29,036 nt of DNA from Isotricha intestinalis (Eukaryota > Ciliophora > Litostomatea > Vestibuliferida > Isotrichidae), in contig JAJJLU010003827.1 of NCBI GenBank assembly GCA_023807065.1, positions 1 to 29,036 of the forward strand, in the 5' to 3' direction. The translations under genes were made by a program, and so were the position numbers. The notes below the pieces were generated by a model that was not told where the DNA came from, searched no databases, and worked only from the letters and a program-made list of their open reading frames with translations. Positions 9,215-19,667 of the stretch are shown piece after piece (position 1 is the stretch's first letter; every line of letters starts with the position of its first letter).

Positions 9215-10417
9215 ATGATAAAAAGCAAAAGTGAAATCAATATAGATTTAGCTAAATTAGAAAAAATAAACGTGTATAAATTTCCAATTGATAATGATAA
9301 AGTGCCAAACATAACAAATCAAATAATAAAAAGATTAGAAATGATAAAATCAGAAAAAGAAAAATTAATGGAACTCTCATATGAAAAAAATAAAAAATTT
9401 TTATTTAATATTCCTAAAAAAAAAATAACTAGATTAGCACTTTCAAAAAGAAAAACAAAAAAAACAACAAAATATAGACCATCTACAATAGAACATTTTA
9501 ATAATAAAAAATTAAATATTTTAGATTTGTTTTCATCAAATAAAAATCTGAATAAAAATAAGTCAAATAAATCATTATTCAATCTTAAAAATAATTCATC
9601 AAAATATTCTATATTTTCAAAAATTAAAAAAAAAAGTCAAAGTAAATTTAGAAAATCTGATTTTTTCATTACAGAAGATAAAAATAAAAAAGGAAGTTTA
9701 TTAGATTTAACTTCAAATTTTTCAAGAAATAATTCTGAATGTAATATTTTTCCTGTTTCAAAATATGATGTAAATAATTCTTTTAACAGTGAAGAATTAC
9801 AAATAATAAGCAATAGTAATAGTAATAGTTTTTTTAATGAAAGTTTTGATTTTAAAACAAAAAAAAAAAAAATTTTAAAAAGTGAATCTTTACAAAATTT
9901 AAAATTAAAAAAAAATAATATTCCTCATCCTATATATAAACATTTAAATGTTACTTTAGAAAATTCAAAAAAAATAAAAAATGAAATTGTGAATGCATCA
10001 AAATCTTTTTCTCAAATAAATCCTTATAATAATGATGAAAATAATATAATAGAAAAAAATAGAATTAAATTAGAAAAACCAAATAAAATTTTTATATATA
10101 ATTTAGGTTATTATTTATCTTCTGAACCTAAATTAAAAAATGCGCTTTCTTCAACAAAAACTATTTCTGCTTTAAATCCTATTTCTTCTTATTTATTTAA
10201 AGATGAAATTGGAAAAGAAATGGAAATTAAAATTAAATTTGAACCTTTAGATAAAATTAAATTCACTCCAAATAAATTCTATGATAATGCTTTTAAAAAA
10301 CCAAAATGGGTTGATGAAAGAAATTTAAAATTGAAAGATGGATTTAAACTAATATTTAATCAAATAGAAAAAAATAGAATTGAAGTGAAAAAAATAAAAA
10401 GAAAACATAATATATGA
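9215..10417 (+). CDS. Basic Ser/Asn/Lys-rich protein, unknown function (400 aa)
   Basis: Intact single-exon frame ending in TGA (then AAA TAA in frame). The protein is very basic. Residues about 60-230 are low complexity with Lys and Ser/Asn runs and look disordered. The C-terminal third is more ordered and Pro/aromatic-containing: IYNLGYYLSSEPKLKNALSS (about 295-314) and FTPNKFYDNAFKKPKWVDER (about 349-368), which may be the conserved part of the protein. No transmembrane segment, signal peptide or known domain is visible. Cytoskeletal or basal-body proteins of protists often look like this, but that is only a guess. The coding call rests on frame length, codon composition and the non-random C-terminal block. 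Confidence 0.7.
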   Translation: MIKSKSEINIDLAKLEKINVYKFPIDNDKVPNITNQIIKRLEMIKSEKEKLMELSYEKNKKFLFNIPKKKITRLALSKRKTKKTTKYRPSTIEHFNNKKLNILDLFSSNKNLNKNKSNKSLFNLKNNSSKYSIFSKIKKKSQSKFRKSDFFITEDKNKKGSLLDLTSNFSRNNSECNIFPVSKYDVNNSFNSEELQIISNSNSNSFFNESFDFKTKKKKILKSESLQNLKLKKNNIPHPIYKHLNVTLENSKKIKNEIVNASKSFSQINPYNNDENNIIEKNRIKLEKPNKIFIYNLGYYLSSEPKLKNALSSTKTISALNPISSYLFKDEIGKEMEIKIKFEPLDKIKFTPNKFYDNAFKKPKWVDERNLKLKDGFKLIFNQIEKNRIEVKKIKRKHNI

Positions 10418-10824
10418 AAATAAAAATAATTAAAAAAAAGTAAATTTTATTTTTCAAATTAAAGAATAAAAAAAATAAATGAGAATAAACAAAATTATAC
10501 ATTAATAAAGTAAAATCTTCCTAATATGTATAATTAGTTATTTTAGATTTAATCTCTTATTATAATTTAAATTTATTTATAAATAGTTTTAAATCATTAA
10601 TATAATATTCTATAATTTAATGATTTAGTTTCAGAAATATATAATTTAGAAATATATTGATTTTTTATTTTTTTAATTTTAAAATGAGTTTTAAAAAGAT
10701 TAAAAAATAATCAAATCCATGAATATGATTAAATTTAAATATTTTTCTAATAAAATTATTTAAAAAAAAAAGTATCAATTTAGAGAATAAAATATTGTTA
10801 AAAAAATAGATGTAAGTCTACAAT
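10418..10824. other. 407-bp AT-rich spacer
   Basis: No frame, RNA gene or repeat recognised between the basic protein gene and the relic that follows. Confidence 0.35.
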
Positions 10825-11560
10825 TATATATTATTTTTTTCTTTTTCTCTTGAAATTATTGTTCTTGATGTATCTGCTCTAAAATAAAATGAAGCAAATT
10901 TTGGAGAATATTATTTTCTTTGAAATATATTATTTGGTTTAAAAAGACTATAATCTTCATAAAAAAAATCTATAAAAAAATACATTTATATTTCTCACAA
11001 AAAATTCAATTTTTTAAATTTAAAAAACATATTTATTTTATGATATATTTGAGGATTTAATTGAGTGAAATGACCATACAAATAATATTTAAAAGGTTGA
11101 TTAATATTATTCATATTAATCGAATTAACACGAAAAAAAGTATGAAGTTTACAATTATTTCCAGTTAATAATTTATAATATTATTCATAATTATTATCAT
11201 TAGTATATTAGCAATTAAAATAATTTCATAATAATTAAATTCTTTATCTTTATAATCACCTTGAACAAAAATATTTTCCTATTATCTCTATTATATCCAT
11301 TATTTGAGGAGAATAATAATAAAAATCTGAATAATTACATAAATGAGTATATATTTATATTCTTTTTTTTGTTCTTGTTTTTGTTTTTCTTTATTGAAAT
11401 AAATTAAATTGATATGAAAATAAATCAGTAAAAATTTTTGACGGATTTTCTAAATCTCAATCTATTTGAATAAGAATAATTTTTAAAAGAAAAAATATTT
11501 GTTTTTAATATTACTGAATCATAATAAGCTATTGATATTTTGTTTTTTTTAAAAAATGAA
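10825..11560 (-). pseudogene. Decayed minus-strand gene relic
   Basis: On the minus strand this region reads as consecutive protein-like segments with broken frames. From 5': IAYYDSVILKTNIFSFKNYS (about 11475-11535), THLCNYSDFYYYSPQIMDII (about 11290-11350), VQGDYKDKEFNYYEIILIAN (about 11215-11274), then the longest open piece, from about 11180 to a TGA at 10995-10997, with LLTGNNCKLHTFFRVNSINM and INQPFKYYLYGHFTQLNPQI. A last segment near 10830-10920 has FASFYFRADTSRTIISREKE. The content (Cys, His, Gly, Pro, Trp-free but aromatic-rich) is not random AT sequence. Breaks are stops and +1/-1 shifts. The family is not recognised. Confidence 0.5.
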
Positions 11561-11983
11561 ATTAAAGGTATCAAAAAAATTATTATTCAGTAAATAAATT
11601 TTAAATATAATCCCTCCAAAAAAACTTTTAATTCTATTTTTTTATTTTTAAATTAAAATTAAAATTATATTATAAAATAAATTCATATCTTTTTTGTTTT
11701 AAAAAATAAGAAGTATAATACATATACTTAACAATTATTAATTTTTTTAATATTTGCATAAAATATCTTTTAAATAATTTAAAATTAAATTTTCTATTAA
11801 AGATTACTTTTCATTTTAATTTTTAAGTTAAATTTTGTGATAATAAATTGTTTTTTTTTTTGTTTAAATTATATTGTCTTTTTTTGTTTCAAAAATTTGA
11901 AAAAATTTTAAATTCATTTACAATACTTTTTGATTATTTTATATTCATTCAAAAAATATTATATAAATTAAGAATAACTATTA
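11561..11983. other. 423-bp AT-rich upstream region of the LRR gene
   Basis: No coding or RNA feature seen; poly-T and poly-A runs only. It presumably contains the promoter of the LRR gene that starts at 11984. Confidence 0.35.
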
Positions 11984-13636
11984 ATGGATTTGCAAAAAGC
12001 CATTTTTAAAGTAAGTAAAAGGGAAAATCCACAACGAATGATTTTTATGGAAATTTTAAAAAATAAAGAAAATAATGAGACAAAAAAAAATATAAATTTA
12101 AATTTATCAAATCATAATATATCTCAAAATCATAGAATAAATAATAATAATTATAATAAACAAAAAATGAATAAAACAGGAAACACACAATATTCTCCGA
12201 AAGGAGTGGAAATGTCACATATAAAAAAAGATTATATAACATATTTAATTTCTCCTCAAAGAGAAAATATTTTAAAAAAAGATTTTGATTCTTATTTAAA
12301 ATCATATCCTTTAGAATGGGAAAATTATGAATTAATATTAATTTTAGCAACAGGAAGTGTATATAACGATTTTGAAAATTTTAAAAATTACATTAATACT
12401 TATTTATATGAAGGAATGAAAAAATTAATGGATCAAAAATCAATTGATGAAATATTACATTTAAAAATAAAAGATGATAAAATAATAAAATTAGAATGTG
12501 AAAAATTTTATAAATATAAGAAAGAAATAAATAAAAAAATAATACCTGAATTAAAAGAATTAAAATCAAATGAATTATATCATTTTTTAATAGCAACAAG
12601 TTTAATATATCAAAAAACAAAAGAAATAGAAGAATTAGATTTAACTCAATATAATTTAAAATCAGATACAATTCAACCAATTTTATCATCAATTAAGTTT
12701 AATGTTCATATTCAAAAATTAATTTTAACTGAAAATAACATTGGAGAAGAAGGTTGTTATTGGTTAGGAGTAATGTTAAGAAATAATAAACAATTATATG
12801 AATTAGATTTATCTAATTGTAAAATTTCTAATAAATGTATTTCTTTTATTGTTAAAGGTTTAGAAAATAAAGAAAATGAAAATTATAGTTTGAAAAAAAT
12901 AAATTTAACTGGAAATGATATTAATGAAAATAAAGGAGGAGAAGAATTAGGAAATTTTTTAGAAAAATTTAATTCATTAACTTGGTTAAATGTATGTAAG
13001 AATAAATTAAGAAATGAAGGTTTGAAAACTTTTCTTTTAAAATATGAAAAATTAATAAATAAAGAAAATAAAAAAACTAAATTAGAAACTTTAATATTAT
13101 TTGGTAATTATATTAAATCTCAAGATTCATTAACTCTTTTAGGTCAAATATTAAAAAATGAAAATTGTACTTTAAAAAGTTTAGTATTAAGTGATAATGA
13201 AATTGGTTCTTCAAATGATGATAATTTTAAAAATTTTTGTGAAAATTTATCATATAATAATTCTCTAACTGAATTATTGTTATTAGATTGTAATATCGGA
13301 AATGAAGATGTTAACTTTATTTGTGATATGTTAGTCAAAAATAAAAAATTAGAAAAACTTTGTTTATATCATAATAATATTAATTCACATGAAAAATTTC
13401 TCCAAATTTTATCTGTTTTTAAAGGAGAAAATGGAAATAAAACTTTGAAAGAATTAGATTTAAGTAAAAATAATTGTAAAATTCCAATTTCTGAAGAATT
13501 TTTAGATAATATTAAAAATATTCAACTGGAATCTTTAGATATTAGTCAAAATTTTGATTTGAATGAAGGTGATGATTTGAAAAAATTTCAAAAAGCTACT
13601 GAGGAAGTACAAGATAAAATTAAAATAATATATTAA
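11984..13636 (+). CDS. Leucine-rich-repeat protein, ribonuclease-inhibitor type (550 aa)
   Basis: Single-exon frame. Residues 1-200 are polar, then mostly helical, with no known domain. From about 210 to 530 runs a series of long LRRs of roughly 28-35 residues: IEELDLTQYNLKSDTIQPIL, IQKLILTENNIGEEGCYWLG, LYELDLSNCKISNKCISFIV, LKKINLTGNDINENKGGEEL, LTELLLLDCNIGNEDVNFIC, LEKLCLYHNNINSHEKFLQI and LKELDLSKNNCKIP. The LxxLxLxxNxI...G...L pattern is that of the LRR_RI class, which forms a horseshoe for protein binding. There is no signal peptide, transmembrane segment, NACHT or kinase domain, so it is a cytoplasmic binding protein. Similar proteins occur in axonemal and signalling complexes of protists, but nothing here specifies the partner. 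Convergent with the PAS gene, 234 bp apart. Confidence 0.85.
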   Translation: MDLQKAIFKVSKRENPQRMIFMEILKNKENNETKKNINLNLSNHNISQNHRINNNNYNKQKMNKTGNTQYSPKGVEMSHIKKDYITYLISPQRENILKKDFDSYLKSYPLEWENYELILILATGSVYNDFENFKNYINTYLYEGMKKLMDQKSIDEILHLKIKDDKIIKLECEKFYKYKKEINKKIIPELKELKSNELYHFLIATSLIYQKTKEIEELDLTQYNLKSDTIQPILSSIKFNVHIQKLILTENNIGEEGCYWLGVMLRNNKQLYELDLSNCKISNKCISFIVKGLENKENENYSLKKINLTGNDINENKGGEELGNFLEKFNSLTWLNVCKNKLRNEGLKTFLLKYEKLINKENKKTKLETLILFGNYIKSQDSLTLLGQILKNENCTLKSLVLSDNEIGSSNDDNFKNFCENLSYNNSLTELLLLDCNIGNEDVNFICDMLVKNKKLEKLCLYHNNINSHEKFLQILSVFKGENGNKTLKELDLSKNNCKIPISEEFLDNIKNIQLESLDISQNFDLNEGDDLKKFQKATEEVQDKIKIIY

Positions 13637-13870
13637 TTTTTTTTAATCATTTCTTTTTTTTTTAAGTGTAATTTATATTTTTTGTTAAATAAATATTTTA
13701 ATTGTTTTAATTCAAGACTATTAATATTAATTTTACTAACATTATTGTAAAAATAGAAATTATTCTTCTTTTTAAATATACATAATTCATTATAATCATC
13801 TAAACATTGTATTTATAGTAAAAAAATTATGAAAAATAATATAAAATTAATTAAATATATATAAAAAAAA

Positions 13871-16800
13871 TTAAAATTGTTCTTCAGCTTCTTTCTTCCC
13901 ATTATATTGTTCAATAATTTTAAATAAAATATCTTTAGGAATAATCATAAGCATTTGTCTAACACGATTAATATCTTTATTCTTATGAGAAAAAAAAGGA
14001 ATATAAAAAAAGCAATTAAATCCAATAACAACAATGAAAAATAATACACAAATTCTTTCAATATGAACTTTAATATTTTCTCCATATTTATCAATATCTA
14101 AACTTAAAGCTTCAATAAAAGATTCAATAGCAGGACGATATATTTCTTCATTTAAAACATTTAATTCAACTAATTGAATGTCATTAAATAATTGAAAAGG
14201 ATCATTTTGATTATAAATATCAATTTCATTTTGATTATCAGAAATAAATTCACCAGTATAAAAATTACTTCCATAACTAATATCATTATATAAGTAACCA
14301 GTAGATTTAGAATGTTCAACAAAAATTTCTAATTTTTTATATAATTCTATTAAAGAGCCTATAAAATAAACCATTAATGCATTAACTCCATAATATATAA
14401 TGTTACTTCCGAAACTTTCATATGATAAATTATATTTTGATGCAAAATTATCTAAATAATCATACAAAGGCTGTGTTGTTATTTTTTTATAGTAATATGA
14501 TGAATTTTTTGGTAATTCATATTCTGATATATTACCAGTGAATAATGATTGATAATATTCATGTGTTGAATATAAATTTTGAATATATTGAACTGGATTT
14601 GAAGAAAAAGATTCAAAAACAAGTGAAGAACATGAAAATAATATATATATTCTAATGTGATTATATCCAATGATAAATATTGATTTATGTAATACTTTTG
14701 TATAATATATTTTTAACAATCTACCTATATCTCTATATTTTTTACCATTATTTATCATTATTATTAATACAAATGATATTATTGTTGCTATGTATAATAC
14801 ATATATACTTCCATTTCCTTTTAATGATTTCTTATCTGAAATTAAAATTCCTTGTTTTAAAAAAATAGTATTTTTATTCATTGAGGAATTTTCATCTAAA
14901 TTATTAAGTTTGTTATTGTCATCTGTTTGACTTACTGAAGTTTGAATTGATAATTCTTCATCTTTTATTTCAACATTATCAATATCTTCATCTATTTTAA
15001 TTTTAGGTTTTGAAATTAAATATTTTGAATCAAAAGATATATTTTTATTTAAATCTATAAATTTTTGACATTTAGAAATAGCATTTTTAACAAAACTTTC
15101 TTCAATACCAAAAAAATATCTTAATAATTTTTCTTTTTCAGAAGTAACATAAATAATAGTTTTAATACCAATAATTAAAGAAATAATAAGGAAAAATAAA
15201 CTAACACTTGCAATGATCCATAAATTTCTTTCTAAAGTTTTAACATTACTATGAAATTCTTCAAACATAATCTGAATATATTCAATAATTTTATCATTGA
15301 AAAAATCATTTGAATTTAACATAATAAAAATATAATCTTTATTTAAAAAATGAATATTTTCAATTTCTGAATTTGCAAAATTATAAATAGAATAAGAATA
15401 TTGTGAAATAATAGTTTTCATATTACAATAAATTTGAGTAACATTTAAAGAATCATCAATAATATAATAATAAATAATAATATTATTTATTTTTTTATTA
15501 GCTTTATCAGATAAATTAATGCTATTACTTTGATAAGAATTTAAAAGTTTTAAACAATCTTGATACATATCAATTAATTTTGTTCTCATTACTGAAATTA
15601 TTCTTTCTCTCTCAGAAAAAAAATTTGTATATTTTGGATTTCTTAATAATGCAAGTTGAAAAGAATATGTTAATGTAGAATCTGAATTTTCAAAAAATTT
15701 AATTAAATATCTTGTTAATTCTATATTTTTAATCAATAAATTTCTATCCTTGAAACATATTACAAAAAACAATATCCCTGATATAATTATTACTATTATG
15801 TGAAATAATTCAAATGATAATGCAAATTTTATTGAATTATTTAATTTACTTGTGTAATATTTTTTTAAACTTTGAATTTCTTTATTTTTCCTTTTTAATA
15901 ATGAACTTTTATTTTCTTTTTTATTATTAAATTCTTCGTTTTTTTCATTTTTACTTTCTTGCTTCAAACTTTTTTTTTCTTTAATTTGTCTACTTTCTAA
16001 TTTTTCTTTATTAATAACACTTTCTAATTTTGAACTGTAAGTTTTTTTAGGAAGACTAATAAAAATATGTTTTTTATAATCATAAAGAGATAAAGTAATT
16101 TTGTTTAAATCAACTTTATAATATTCATTTAAATAATTTGTAATATTTTTTTTTATAGAATAAGATTTATGAATAATATTATGTTCAATTTTTTTTTCTT
16201 CATATAAATCAAAAGAAGAAGAAGAAAAAGAATCTTCTGATTCAGAATTAACAGATTCACCTTCTGAAAAATTAGAAGAAGAAGAATTTGAAGATAAATC
16301 TTCTTTAGTATTATTTTTTTTTAATTCTTTATTAAAAAATTGTTCAATTGTCATTATATTTTTATTATTAAATTGATATGCATTATTTTCAAAATTAAAA
16401 TATATTTTTTCACTTTTTGGAATAAAATTTCCATTTATTTCTCCTAATGAATTATTATTTATATTTTCAGTGACTGATTTTCTGGTAAATTCATTTTTTA
16501 TTATTGTTTTTGTTGGAGTAACTGTTTTAGAAACATTCAAATTTAATTTTAAATTTTTTGAAATTGAAGATGAAGAATCATATTTATAAAAAACAAAATG
16601 AAAAATATATCCAACAAGAAAACCATTTAACTTTAATTCTTCAACATTCATTTTAAATTGTTTTTGACCAAAAGTAATTATTTCTTCAGGTTGACCAGTA
16701 AAATATTTTTCTTTTAAAATACTAATTTTTAATTTTTGTTTATCAATTTTTTTACTAATATTATTATTTAAATTAGTAATTCTATTAAAAAACTCTTTAT

Positions 16801-19138
16801 AAAATTCTTTAATATATTTACTAATTTCAACAGAACCATTCATACAAAAATTAGTTAATTCTAACATATGTAAACAATTATGAGAAAAAGTTTGAATAAT
16901 TAAATTTTCATTTGTTAATATATGACAATTAGCAGAAACTTCTCTATGAAAAATATGAATATTATCATAATCAACTTTCCCAAAAATTGTTGCTTTACCA
17001 TCTTCATCAAATATTGTACAAACATCCAATGGAATAGGATAAATATATTTTGAACTTGTTTTAAAATAAAAAACATGTCTTTTTAAAGAATTAGATATTT
17101 TATCATGTAATTTAATTTTCGATATTCTATCAATTAATAATTCATCATGTTTTTTTCTCATAAATTCAGGAATAAATATATTTAAATGCTGTCCAATTAC
17201 TTCTACATCAGTATAACCAAAATAAGAAATAAATTCTTGTGAAATTTTTAATATTATTCCAAAATTATCTTCTTTACCTGAACATACTATAAATTGAAAA
17301 TCTGATGTTGAAACAAAGGAATTTAAATCTGATAATAATATTGAATTTTGATTATAATAATCTTCCATATTATTAAATTCATCATTTGATTCATATATAC
17401 TAATTTCATTTAATATGTCTCTTTTATATAAATTATACAATGTATATATTGATTTTTCTTTTATTTTTAATTTCTTTATTTCTTGAAATTGATCTTCTAT
17501 TTTTTCATTTATTTCATTTATTTTATTTCCTATTTCTTTTAATCTATTAATATCTTGATGTTCTTGACTATTTAATAATAATGTCCAAAAATTAATATAA
17601 ATATCAGATATTTGACATATTAAATTTATAAAGGTATTACATTGATATTTATATGATATATCTGTTTTATCAATACCAATTTCAAAAGCTTTTTCTTCTA
17701 ATTCTTTTGCATTTTTATATATAAAAAAAGATTGTGAAAATGTTAAATCTAGATTATTATAGAAACAATCATATAAAATAATATAAGCTTTAGAAAATTT
17801 ACTTAAAGTTTCACAAAGAAAACAAGCATAAGCAACTGTTAATAAAGGACTATTATTATATTTATGAATCATTGTTCTAAAAGTTTTATCAATATATTTA
17901 TAAATAAATAATTCTAATTGATCATTATCAAATGATAAATGATTAAATTCAAATTCCAAATTATTATATTTATACCAATATGCTGCTAAATCTAATAAAT
18001 ATCTTCTATTATTTTTTCTTTTTTCCATTGAAATTGAAATTAATTTTAATTGATTATAAACTTCAAGATCATTTTTAAATGAATAATTTTCTAAATTTAT
18101 TTCCATTTCTTTTTTAGGAAGAGAAAAAATTATAAATGCTGATAAAAAAATAAAAACACAAAGAATATGTATTAAACCATTAAAAGAGGTTGTTTTTATT
18201 AAAAAGCCTAAAGTTAAAAAAAATGAAATTAATAAATAATCAACACTAAAAAAAAAGTATACTTTTCTTAAAGAATCTTGTCCATATTGATAATTATATT
18301 CTAAATAATTTGAATAACAAAAAATAACACATAAAAATAAAATAAAAACGTAAAAAATAATATCTAAATCATATATAGTTTGAATATAAATAATAATATA
18401 AAAAGAAGTTTTTATTAAAAAAAATATTTTCATTGAATTAACTATCATAAATCTTCCTATAGTAATTTCTGAAGATTCATTTTTTGCATAATTAAAAATA
18501 TTATAAAAATAACATATAAAAAATAAATATAATAAAGAAAAAGAACTTAATATAATATATACTATATGAATGACACTTCCCTTTGAAATATGATTAATTA
18601 AAAAAGGATTAAATTGATTAAATGTAAATATAATTAGATTGGCTTCTAAAAATTAAATTATTATTTTACCTAAAAAAGGACAATAAATAATTTCATTTAA
18701 TATACAAGAAGTAAATCTAAAAATAAATAAATAAATAAAATCATCTTTTATTTTTTTTCCTTTATATGATTTAATACTTAGTCTTAAATAAATAATAAAA
18801 TTGATTAAAATCAATAAATAACCAAAATATAAAAATATAAAAAATAATTTCCAATTATTATACACATATTGTTGAATTCTGAAATTTTGAAAAAATTTAA
18901 TTAAAAAAATTAAAGTTTTTGAATATTTCCAAATCCAAATTAACTATATTTTAATAATAATTCTTACATAAAATGAGAAGAATAAGCTTAAAATTTGAAA
19001 ATTTTCAAAAATTAATAATAAAATCTTTATGATTTGATTCATGGTAAATTTATTAAAAATTAAATAATATATTTGAAATTGAGACATGATTAACTTTTGA
19101 AAAAAATGATGAATTAAATAATTGAATTTATGTTGCAT
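13871..19138 (-). CDS. Giant multi-pass membrane protein with PAS domain, TmcB-like (3 exons, 1739 aa)
   Basis: Minus-strand exons 18968-19138, 18670-18943 and 13871-18645 join through two 24-nt introns; the summed length is an exact multiple of three. A single-frame gene call would start at 18448 and lose about 214 residues. Residues 1 to about 330 contain several membrane helices. A helical cytosolic region (about 330-590) follows. A PAS domain spans about 595-706: FIVCSGKEDNFGIILKISQE, YFGYTDVEVIGQHLNIFIPE, then a beta sheet ending GKVDY. An acidic Ser-rich stretch lies near 935-965. The C-terminal half has further helices at about 1092-1115, 1290-1315, 1427-1447, 1560-1583 and 1679-1700. 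This is the layout of the Tiny-macrocysts/TmcB-like PAS family, expanded in ciliates. A membrane sensor role is by analogy; ligand unknown. Divergent from URM1, with start codons 129 bp apart. Confidence 0.88.
18646..18669 (-). other. 24-nt intron (PAS membrane gene, intron 2)
   Basis: On the minus strand it reads GTAAAATAATAATT...TTTTAG, phase 1 (G|AA gives Glu). If retained, an in-frame TAA would truncate the protein. Removal joins ...CPFLE to ANLIIFTF... in frame with the long exon. Confidence 0.88.
18944..18967 (-). other. 24-nt intron (PAS membrane gene, intron 1)
   Basis: On the minus strand it reads GTAAGAATTATT...AATATAG, phase 0. The intron is a multiple of three, and the only in-frame stop on retention is the acceptor TAG itself. 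Confidence 0.82.
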
Positions 19139-19267
19139 TTTTTATAAAAAAGAAATGAATTAAATATAATTAAAAAAAAGAAATTAATTTAAAATTTTAA
19201 ACTGAACTAATATAATAAATATAAATAAAATTATAATTTAAAATAATAATATATAATAATTTAAAAA
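19139..19267. promoter_or_regulatory. 129-bp shared upstream region (PAS gene and URM1)
   Basis: Nearly pure A/T DNA between the divergent start codons of the PAS membrane gene (-) and URM1 (+). It must contain both promoters and both 5' UTRs. No specific element is recognised. Confidence 0.4.
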
Positions 19268-19555
19268 ATGAAGATTAAAGTAGAATTAGGAGGAGGATTA
19301 GAATTATTATTTGATAAAGTCAAAAATTTTGATATAGAAATAGAAAAAAATGAAGGAACAATAAAAGATATTATTATGATAATGTTAAGCAAAATAAAAG
19401 GAGATTCAAATTTATTTGCAAGTCAAGATGGAATTATTAAACCAGGAATTATTGTCTTACACAATGATGCTGATTGGGAAATTTATGATAAAGAAAATAC
19501 CAAAATTGAAGATAAAGATATTATTTCTTTTATTTCTACTTTACATGGTGGATAA
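19268..19555 (+). CDS. URM1: Ubiquitin-related modifier 1
   Basis: A 95-residue frame, within the usual URM1 length of about 95-101. It begins MKIKVELGGGLELLFDKVK, matching the first beta hairpin of the family, contains PGIIVLHNDADWEI (compare the conserved GILVLINDADWEL pattern) and ends ISFISTLHGG, with the C-terminal Gly-Gly exposed without processing. In URM1 this Gly is adenylated and thiocarboxylated by the Uba4/MOCS3 E1. The thiocarboxylate then supplies sulfur for 2-thiolation of wobble uridine in Lys, Glu and Gln tRNAs, and the protein can also be conjugated to lysines under oxidative stress. Those roles are from the family. In a genome dominated by AAA, GAA and CAA codons, wobble-U thiolation would be heavily used (inference). 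Single exon; confident call. Confidence 0.96.
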   Translation: MKIKVELGGGLELLFDKVKNFDIEIEKNEGTIKDIIMIMLSKIKGDSNLFASQDGIIKPGIIVLHNDADWEIYDKENTKIEDKDIISFISTLHGG

Positions 19556-19667
19556 ATTTTTACTTTTAAATTTAAATTTTTATAAAAATTATTTTATTAA
19601 ATATTATATTTAATTGCTTTATTTTTTTGATTTTTTTAGTTTTAAAAAAATAATTAAAAAATTTAAA

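Noticed and set aside
14680..14868. Hydrophobic plus-strand frame opposite the PAS gene
   Set aside because: Antisense shadow of membrane-helix and low-complexity codons; no independent support.
19614..19667. Longer N-terminus for the NIF-fold protein
   Set aside because: The frame is open upstream but only from a TTG; the first ATG is at 19668 in a good A-rich context.
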